This document shows positions 56,953 to 64,000 of a stretch of 64,000 nucleotides of DNA, piece after piece (position 1 is the first letter of the stretch; every line of letters begins with the position of its first letter). The DNA is from Biscogniauxia marginata. Lineage: Eukaryota > Ascomycota > Sordariomycetes > Xylariales > Xylariaceae. The position numbers and the translations under genes were made by a program. The notes beneath the pieces were generated by a model that was not told where the DNA came from, made no database searches, and saw only the letters and a program-made list of their open reading frames with translations. The stretch covers positions 1 through 64,000 of the forward strand of contig MU404167.1 in NCBI GenBank assembly GCA_022695795.1. Direction: 5' to 3'.

Positions 56953-58736
56953 ATGTCAAGCCTACAGCATGTCCATGTTTTGAACCCGAGTAGTACATGG
57001 GCCTCCTTTCACCAGACGCTGCTCATCGGGGTCTCCGCAGCCCTCACCATATACGGCATATGGCGCGGCATCTATAACGTCTACTTCCACCCTCTGCGGC
57101 GCTTTCCCGGGCCGTGGATCGCATCCGTGTCTGACTTCTTCAAGCTCTGGGTCATCAGCACCAAACAGGTCCATACCCTCACCCTAGCGGCGCATGCCCG
57201 GTATGGCCCCGTCGTCCGTGTCGCCCCGAACGTGCTCTCGATCAGCGACCCGCGTCTTCTCCCGGCTGTCTACCACCGCCGCGTCGACAAGACCGACGTT
57301 TACACGCCCGGCGTTCTCGGCGATACGGCGCCACCTTTCCAGACGCTTCCGTGGCGTGAACATGCTCGCAAACGGAAGCGTGTCGCGGGCTCTTTCGCCC
57401 TCTCTAACCTCGTCAAACTGGAGGGTCAAGTAGATGAGCGTGTGGTCGAGTGGACGACAGCCATTAGCAGGCGCTTCGCTGATACGGGCGCCAAAATGGA
57501 CTTTGCAGCATGGTCGCAGTAAGTCGCCGGATTTTGTTTGTCACACCTAGAAACCCTCCGTGCTAATCGGACTCCCTCACAGGTGGTTTGCTTACGACAC
57601 CGTGAGCCAGCTCACCTTTGGCGAGCCGCTAGGTTTCGTCAGGGAAGCTCGTGATTTATCGAATCTAATCAAGAATTTCCACGATATGGCCCCCTTCGCA
57701 GCTATCGTCGGTGCCTTGCCGTGGTTATGTGGCCCCATTTTACGGAGCCCCATATCCAAATGGTTATTCATGCCGCGGTCAGGGGACAGTTCAGGCACGG
57801 GGAAAATAATGGCTGTAGGTTCCCGTCCACTCGTCAATCTCACTCTTACCGACCGTTGGCTATTACAAAAAGGTTGACAAGCACTCGAAGTTCCGAGACA
57901 ACCTCCTGAAAACCCGTCTCGAAGACCCTCAAGCTCAGCATAAAGGCGACTTCCTTGACAACATTTTAAACTCAAAAAACGAGGACGGGAGTCCTATTAC
58001 CCTTGAAGAAGTTAAAGTCGAATGCTTCATCCTTATGGTCGCGGGGTCCGACACCACAGCCGCCCTATTTTGCGGCTTCGTCCGTTACGTCGTCCAGACC
58101 CCTGGCGTACTCGATCGCCTCCTTGCTGAGATCGACGACTTCGACCGCCGCGAACTCCTAGAAAATCCCGTGCCCAAGTTCGAGAGCATTATGAAACTAC
58201 GATACTTTACGGCATGTCATCGTGAAGCCCTCCGCCTCCACCCGCCGGTGCCCATGATACTCCCACGATATGTCAGCGAGGGAGGATTAGATCTCTACGG
58301 CAAGTTCGCGCCCGCCGGGGCCGAGATTGGAGCGAACGCCTACGTTACTAATCGTGATAAGGGGATCTTTGGGGACGACGCCGACGAATTCCGCCCTGAA
58401 CGGTGGCTCGAAGACCCCCAAAAGGAGGCGAACATGGATAAATATATCCTCTCATGGGGATATGGCGCACGTATATGCCTCGGGAGGCACATTGCTCAGC
58501 TAGAGACGTACAAGCTTTTAATACAGGTGGGCTGTCCATTCCTCCCTCTACCACGTGCGACTCTGGCTAGGTCGTACGACCTGTCTAACGACCCGTCTGA
58601 CCGTGTACAGTTCTTCCGCTTGTTTAAACCTTCCATTGTGGATCCTAACAACGTATGGCGCGAGGCTAACTTGGCTCTGATGGTTCACTGGGATATGTGG
58701 CTTCACATCCAACACCGTAGCCTTGCGGATATGTAG
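56953..58736 (+). CDS. Cytochrome P450 monooxygenase (pisatin-demethylase-like type)
   Basis: Exons 56953-57518, 57583-57814, 57873-58526 and 58611-58736 give 525 aa. An N-terminal membrane anchor (LLIGVSAALTIYGIWRGIYN) is followed by HPLRRFPGPWIASV, ARYGPVVRVAPNVLSI, WREHARKRKRVAGSFA (C-helix), the I-helix FILMVAGSDTTAALF, the K-helix REALRLHPPVPM (ExxR), the FRPERW region and the heme loop WGYGARICLGRHIAQLE with the cysteine ligand. The heme loop begins with W where F is usual. The last intron (84 nt) has no in-frame stop, but splicing it gives the better match (KLLIQFFRLFKPSIVDP). The general pattern resembles fungal pisatin-demethylase-like P450s. Substrate unknown; downstream is a BBE-type oxidase in the same direction. 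Confidence 0.93.
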
Positions 58737-59307
58737 CTTGAAATTGTAACATATCACCTGCGAGGTTATGTCTACCGTATGTGACCATACTGCGCGTCCC
58801 CAGTTCCGTGTCTTCAATATATCACGCCGGTGTATATCTTTGCCAAATACGTATGGTTTTCCGTCTACTCGTACATAGGGCTTCTCAGCTGCAGCCTCTC
58901 AGAGAATTGAGCTTACTATACCGGGCCGAAAGGGACAGGGATAGGTGCTTAAGGGGCCGTTCGTGTAAACAAGAGGAGTAACAATCGTCGAAGTGCTCAA
59001 AATATACACTAGTGGACAACGAGCTCCAGCCCCCAAAATGGTGGGCTTTCAGCTCAATTTGTACATGCAATCTCTCCTAGCCATCGCAGCCTACGCTAGC
59101 GTAAGCGAAACTATTTTTGTGCTTGCCCCGAAAAGGTTGAATCATGAAAGTTCCGTATGAGAATATGTAGATCTTCTCATATATATAACATACCAATGGA
59201 GGCCTTGAGCTGACCATCTGATCGTCGAGACGCGAAGATCAGCACGTGCATCCTCTGCATATTTGCAAACCCCCTATATCGTTCATTTTAGCGAACAGCG
59301 GTCTAAT
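58737..59307. promoter_or_regulatory. Spacer between P450 and FAD oxidase
   Basis: 570 bp between two genes on the same strand. No coding signal; it likely contains the P450 terminator and the oxidase promoter. Confidence 0.4.
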
Positions 59308-61091
59308 ATGCAGTTTCTCCAACTCTATATCATTGCTGCTACATGGCTGCCTCTTCTGGTTGGACTAGTAGCAGCAGCACCTGTGGACTTGAGGACAGTC
59401 TTTTCCGGAGCTAATTGGTTCGTGAACACTACTATTGCATACCCGGGCTCGGCGTACTTTGAAGACTCCACTGAGCGCTGGACCATCTTCGACCCCCCAA
59501 CTTACTCTGCGGTGGTGAGGCCGGGTACCGAGGCGGATGTTGTGCAAGTTGTGAGTGTCTTTCCAACACGCTCTCAGGAAGAGTATCAGAAGGCATGAAC
59601 GTTTATTAACCTGTATATTAGATCCAACTAGCTGGGTCGCATAAGATCCCGTTTCTCGCTACCGGCGGACGTCATGGCTTTGGCACGACGCTAGGTAGAC
59701 TTGACGAGGGACTCGCCATCGACTTGAGCGGGTTCGATTCCGTTCAAGTCGATGCGGACGTAGCTACGGCGACGGTGGGAGGGGGTGCTACATTTGCAGA
59801 CATATACGAGCCGATCTTCGCGGCTGGATATGAAATTCGTAGGGATTTTCTTTTACTTGTTGTGGATGACGCATCGTCATCCGATTTACGATCACATCGT
59901 GATAATTCACTGACACACGGGTCTAGAAACCGGCTCCTGCTCCTGCCCAGGAGTCCTCGGCGTAACCCTAGGCGGCGGCATCGGGCGCTATCAAAGCCTC
60001 CACGGCCTCATCATCGACGCCCTCGTCTCAGTGCGCCTCGTGACCGCGAGTGGAGAAATCGTGACAGCATCCCAAACCTCGAACCCGGAGCTCTTCTGGG
60101 GCATCCGCGGTGCAGGAACCAACTTCGGTATCGTCACCTCGGCAACGTATAAGCTCTCACCGCTGACGAATAGCGGGCTATCATTGACGGCCGACTTCGT
60201 GTTCCCTGTGGGGATGACGGAGGCTTTCTTCCACGTGTTGGCGGTGTTTAGCGGAGAGACGATTCCAGGATTGAGCGCTATAACACTTTTTGTATATGAT
60301 GAGGAGACCAGTTCGGTATGTGGGAATTGAAAGTCGTCCGCCAGGATCTCCCTCTCTTATGTACTGTAGGCACACAGGTATGCTGACTTGAAGATTGCGT
60401 CGAAAAGCCCCAGATCCTGACCAACTGGGTCTACGCCGGCCCCGAAGACGAGGGCCGGCGCATTCTTGAGCCCCTCTTCGCGCTCAACCCGCCCTTCGCC
60501 AACGCCACCATGGTTCCCTGGAACAGGCTCGTATATGAGGCTGGTTTTGGGCTGGATGCTGCGTTCTGCACCGGTCCTGCGGTGCGCAGCATCTACACGG
60601 CCAGCATGAGGAAACTTTCTGCCGACACGTACCAGGCCGCGTTCGAGAAGCTGTCGGCGTTCTGGGAGGACGTGCCGCAGGCAAGGAGGAGCACTATAGA
60701 GCTGGAGCTACTGGGAGAACCGGTGGCAGGCGCGATTCCGGATGCGGACACGGCATACCCGTGGCGCGACGCCGTCGCTTATACGTGAGTATCTACACCT
60801 TCTCTACCGGGGGCAGAAACTAATGCCAAAGCCAGGATGTTCCAGATGACGTGGACAGACGCGACAGTGGCAGGGCAGGCCAATGCGCTCGCGCGTGAGC
60901 TCCGCGACGACTTCGCAGCTACGTCCGGGTACGACGGCCTGGCGACATACGTGAGCTATGCGCATGGCGACGAGCCGATCACGGCTATCTACGGGGAACG
61001 CAAGCTGACGCGCTTGGCAGCGCTGAAGAACAGATGGGATCCAGATAATGTGTTTGGGTTTTACAACGCGCTGCCGAGGCAGTACGCATGA
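59308..61091 (+). CDS. Secreted FAD-linked oxidoreductase, BBE/VAO family
   Basis: Exons 59308-59550, 59622-59838, 59927-60315, 60408-60784 and 60836-61091 give 493 aa. A signal peptide (LYIIAATWLPLLVGLVAAA) is present. The FAD-binding 4 domain reads YSAVVRPGTEADVVQVIQ, then FLATGGRHGFGTTLG, whose histidine is placed as the 8-alpha-histidyl FAD link of the family. After splicing come EIQTGSCSCPGVLGVTLGGG with the candidate second covalent cysteine, and NPELFWGIRGAGTNFGIVTS. The C-terminal BBE block is RLAALKNRWDPDNVFGFYNA. The enzyme probably oxidises a secondary metabolite or sugar outside the cytosol and reduces oxygen to peroxide. The acceptor at 60407 (CGAAAAG) is less certain than the others. 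It is co-directional with the upstream P450, suggesting a common pathway, but this is inference. Confidence 0.92.
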
Positions 61092-63402
61092 GCAACACGC
61101 AATTTCTCTTTACACAGTGTATCTTGTATGACTTGTCGTTGTCAATGTCGGGTGATGGGTAAATATGACGGGCCGCCTTTCTTAACGCGGTGCAACCTTA
61201 TCTCCTTAATCCCGTGGTAACATTTGTGGAGACTTTATCAACCTGCAGATCTAATAACCAACCTTAATCATCTGTCACACATAGCATCTTAAGTGCCTAT
61301 TCCCTATGAGATTGTCGGGTATGACCTAGGCTAAAGTCAACCCAAGTATTACCTACCTAGGTACTGGGGGTGGTCAAAGCTCTCGCATAGTATTTAAGTT
61401 GGTTTTCATTGTGTAAGGAGAAGAGTCTGCTGGCTTCAGAAATGAAACCAAAAGAAAAGAGGTTGTAAGAAGGATGGTTGATTAGCAATTAAGTGATGAC
61501 GAAATCTAAACTAAGGCTAAATTTTATGAGGTGGCCCACACCTTCCCACAAGTCCTGCAACATTCTTACATACCCAAATTGAACCGTTCGCTCTCATTCT
61601 CCTTAATACCGAATCAGCACCTCATACCAGGTACCTAGTATTAACACCACCCCCTTTTCGTCTTACCCCGCCCCCTGTTTTTAGATAAGGGATGGAAGTA
61701 CTTTGCAGAGCCAAGATAACAAAGACCCAGATTTGAGGTTGTACCTAATGCATGTTGGCCACTTCAGTGTCTAGTGCCCTAAGAAATCTAAGCTAAGGTC
61801 AAAGTTTCTGGTGCGGGGCGACTTCCCCACAGCTTACGTCGTATTCGATCTTCTAAGTCCTATAGTTCTTAGTACAGCCTTGCTATAGGCCGTACAATGA
61901 AATTTTGCCCCTAGGATGGCGCCTTATCTATATCATGTCTGCCTTGGTAGGTTGATCTAATGGCCTATGCTACGGCTACCAATCTGATTGCTAACATTCG
62001 CAGCCACTGCTACACAGAAGGATTGAAGTGGCTAGCTTGTCCGGGGAGGAGTAGCTAGGGTGGTATTGCGACCTTTTCGCTTGATACGATTACGCTGGCA
62101 ACCTATCGACGACATACCTAGTAGTTAAAAGTCCTTCACCAAAAGGCAGGAAGGCAGCTGTGTAGAGATAAATACCTATACAATTATCAAATAGCACATA
62201 CATAGGTACCTACAGTGGTGTTTTCTTGTTGCATCCGGTTCTCTTTTCTTTGCATATCCGCCAATAGCTCAGAGCTCTCAGCTTATCTGCTTCTTCACCC
62301 ACCCCTCCTCCTGATTTCTGTGTTTGCACCTACCTACCTAGGTACCTGGTAGGCATCATGCTTACCATACATGGGCCGACAAGTGCGCAATTCCAACAGC
62401 CTTGGCTGCTTGGCCTGATAGAGGTTTAGCACAGCCTTATTATAGCCCGCCCCCACACCCTTCCCCCCTAATGCATTTGATTGACGCTAACTCGGGTCGT
62501 GCCGTTACACTATGTATGCACCTCCTGTCAGTCCCACTTCTTTATGTTCCGCACCACCACTCCGAGTACTAGGTACCTTAGTACTTATGTAGATTACCCA
62601 GGTCGTAGACGAATTGGTCCCCAATAACTGTGCTGACAGGTAATGCATATGTACGTGACACTTAGGTAACTAGGTAGAGACGTTAGAAGTCTACGTAGAT
62701 ATATACATGGCTTATAAGGATTTTCAGCCGCGATGCACCTGGTTGGTGCCCAGGTAGTACGCCAATGCGCTAATCAGCCAGCCATCTGTTCTCCGCCCTC
62801 CGCGGCCGGGATAGAGATCGGGTATGTACCTTAGGTACCTTATAACAAGTTCATATGTACAGTAGACGGAGCTTCTATGCTTTTTTCGGAACCCTTGGCT
62901 GCCAATCGATAGGTAACCCTAGTTTCCTAAAATAGGTCTCTCGGTGCATTACACGTACAGAGCATGTCCGAGCCCTGGTAACTAATTAGCTAGACCTTCG
63001 TAGCGAGCATCTACATATTGTCAATGGTGATTCAGGTCCGAGGAATCACCATATTCAACTGGAGATGGTGAGTGTTTCTTATCCGGCAGAACAAGATACC
63101 AAAACTGGTGCCGGAGAGACGGAGGCATGCAAGTTGCACCAGCCGATGTTTTCCTGCTATTGCGGCGAACAGACGTAGTCACTCTAGTATTAAGTCCGCC
63201 GGATATGTGGTAATGTGGTGCAGTATTCGCTAACATGTAATGCGATTATAATCCCACAAGAGCCACCGCGCCACCTCAGGATGCGCAAAGTAACATATGA
63301 CTGACTTATACAATATTTTACGCGTACCATCAAGTGCTTTCTAACGTTCCAGCCACACAATTCCCTCCCACTACAGCCCCTCCACGAACACAAATATAGC
63401 AA
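61092..63402. other. Gene-free region dense in TACCTAGGTA-type palindromes
   Basis: About 2.3 kb with no supported gene. Variants of TAGGTACCTA / CCTACCTAGGTA occur at least eight times (for example near 61348-61366, 61628-61640, 62208-62216, 62328-62348, 62570-62590, 62664-62676, 62822-62840). The same motif appears in other spacers of this window. No RNA gene is seen. Confidence 0.5.
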
Positions 63403-64000
63403 CTAAACTATATACCCGTGCTTTACATGGTTGTAATCATATCCCGAATTTGTCTGTTGAATAGTGCCATTCGTGGTAAGAGAATCGTCATGGTAGAACG
63501 TAGGCTTGCTTTTATTCAGAGACGGGAATGCACTCCCGTCCGAGTGCTGATCCGACTCGAGCCGCCCGAGAGGCACATGATCGCACTCTTCCACGTTGTA
63601 GTACGAGTCCTTTCGAGACGTGAGCGAGCTGAACCAGCTTTTGACCAAGGAGGGTAATTTAGTCATGCCAAGGTTGTTGAGCGCTTTGGGTATGCCAGTC
63701 ACGGTAAGGACCAGGAGACCGAACGTCGTTTCCGCAGTCGAAAGCAGAGCGACCAAGGACAAGTGCATCGTCTGTTCTTGTGGCACTCCGGGGACTGTCG
63801 GCTCAGCGTATCTTATGGCAGTGACGATGACACGGGCGATTGCAGAAGTGCAAGCCCTAGATATCGCGAGGTTAGCGCCGCTGATCATATTAAGACCCCC
63901 ATCCCACAAGTCCCCAGCTGAGTATAGATGAAAACTTGTGTGAACAAGACTTACAACACGCCCAGGCTGAAGACTATCGAGACGCCGAGCTTCCTCTCGA
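63403..64000 (-). CDS. Partial Fung_rhodopsin-like integral membrane protein (C-terminal part)
   Basis: The gene enters from the right edge. Two exons are visible on the minus strand: beyond 64000 to 63955, and 63856 to 63403, joined by a 98-nt GT-AG intron. The junction gives RKLGVSIVFSLGVLACTSAI followed by ARVIVTAIRYA, typical of the sixth TM region of fungal rhodopsin-domain (PTH11-like) proteins. The last hydrophobic segment is SLVALLSTAETTFGLLVLTV. The cytoplasmic tail of about 80 residues is hydrophilic (VEECDHVPLGRLESDQHSDG) and ends KHGYIV. The N-terminal five or more TM helices lie outside the window. Family members include putative receptors, but the function is not predictable here. 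Confidence 0.65.
   Translation of the reverse strand, partial: REEARRLDSLQPGRVVSLVHTSFHLYSAGDLWDGGLNMISGANLAISRACTSAIARVIVTAIRYAEPTVPGVPQEQTMHLSLVALLSTAETTFGLLVLTVTGIPKALNNLGMTKLPSLVKSWFSSLTSRKDSYYNVEECDHVPLGRLESDQHSDGSAFPSLNKSKPTFYHDDSLTTNGTIQQTNSGYDYNHVKHGYIV

Noticed and set aside
1..64000. CRISPR arrays, bacterial operons, integrase attachment sites
   Set aside because: None seen. Gene structure, introns and families are eukaryotic throughout.

Overview
This window is nuclear DNA of a filamentous ascomycete (Pezizomycotina, most likely a sordariomycete). Protein-coding genes carry many short GT-AG introns of about 45-170 nt with CTAAC/CTGAC-like branch sites. There are fungal-type cytochrome P450s, a NACHT/ankyrin NLR, Fung_rhodopsin and F-box families, and two very AT-rich islands of the kind left by repeat-induced point mutation (RIP). 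There are no prokaryotic operons or ribosome binding sites. One 100-bp run of N (56219-56318) marks an assembly gap.

Layout. 1-5.25 kb is a RIP-degraded AT island holding a near-palindromic foldback element. 5.5-6.6 kb is a two-TM membrane protein. 7.1-13.6 kb is a very large NLR that I model with a membrane-spanning N-terminal exon, an alpha/beta hydrolase domain, a NACHT NTPase and about 30 ankyrin repeats. 13.9-15.6 kb holds two eroded genes. 16.1-22.1 kb is a block of intact genes: a flavin monooxygenase, the rRNA-processing factor LCP5 and the TM9 protein EMP70. 23.5 kb encodes a small secreted cysteine-containing protein. 24.6-28.5 kb holds a class III aminotransferase and a hexapeptide-repeat acetyltransferase, both on the minus strand. 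29.1-35.6 kb is one RIP-mutated LTR retrotransposon with intact 5-bp target-site duplications. 36.1-37.4 kb is an F-box gene with an apparent frameshift.

37.8 kb carries an unusual tRNA-Trp(CCA) gene with two insertions. 38.4-45.3 kb is a dense housekeeping block: MED4 (transcription), QCR10 (respiratory complex III), dihydroorotate dehydrogenase (pyrimidine synthesis) and ALG10 (N-glycan lipid-linked oligosaccharide assembly). MED4/QCR10 and DHODH/ALG10 are divergent pairs with short shared promoters. 46.3 kb is an unrecognised serine-rich protein. 46.8-53.1 kb is almost empty apart from one 410-aa gene. 53.8-61.1 kb holds two divergent P450s followed by a secreted BBE-type FAD oxidase, a possible set of secondary-metabolism tailoring enzymes without a backbone synthase in view. 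The right edge cuts a Fung_rhodopsin-like membrane protein.

Gene models were built by hand: reading frames were joined at consensus splice sites and checked for phase. For every multi-exon model below, the exon lengths sum to a multiple of three. The most notable observations are the double-intron tRNA-Trp and the predicted membrane-anchored NLR.
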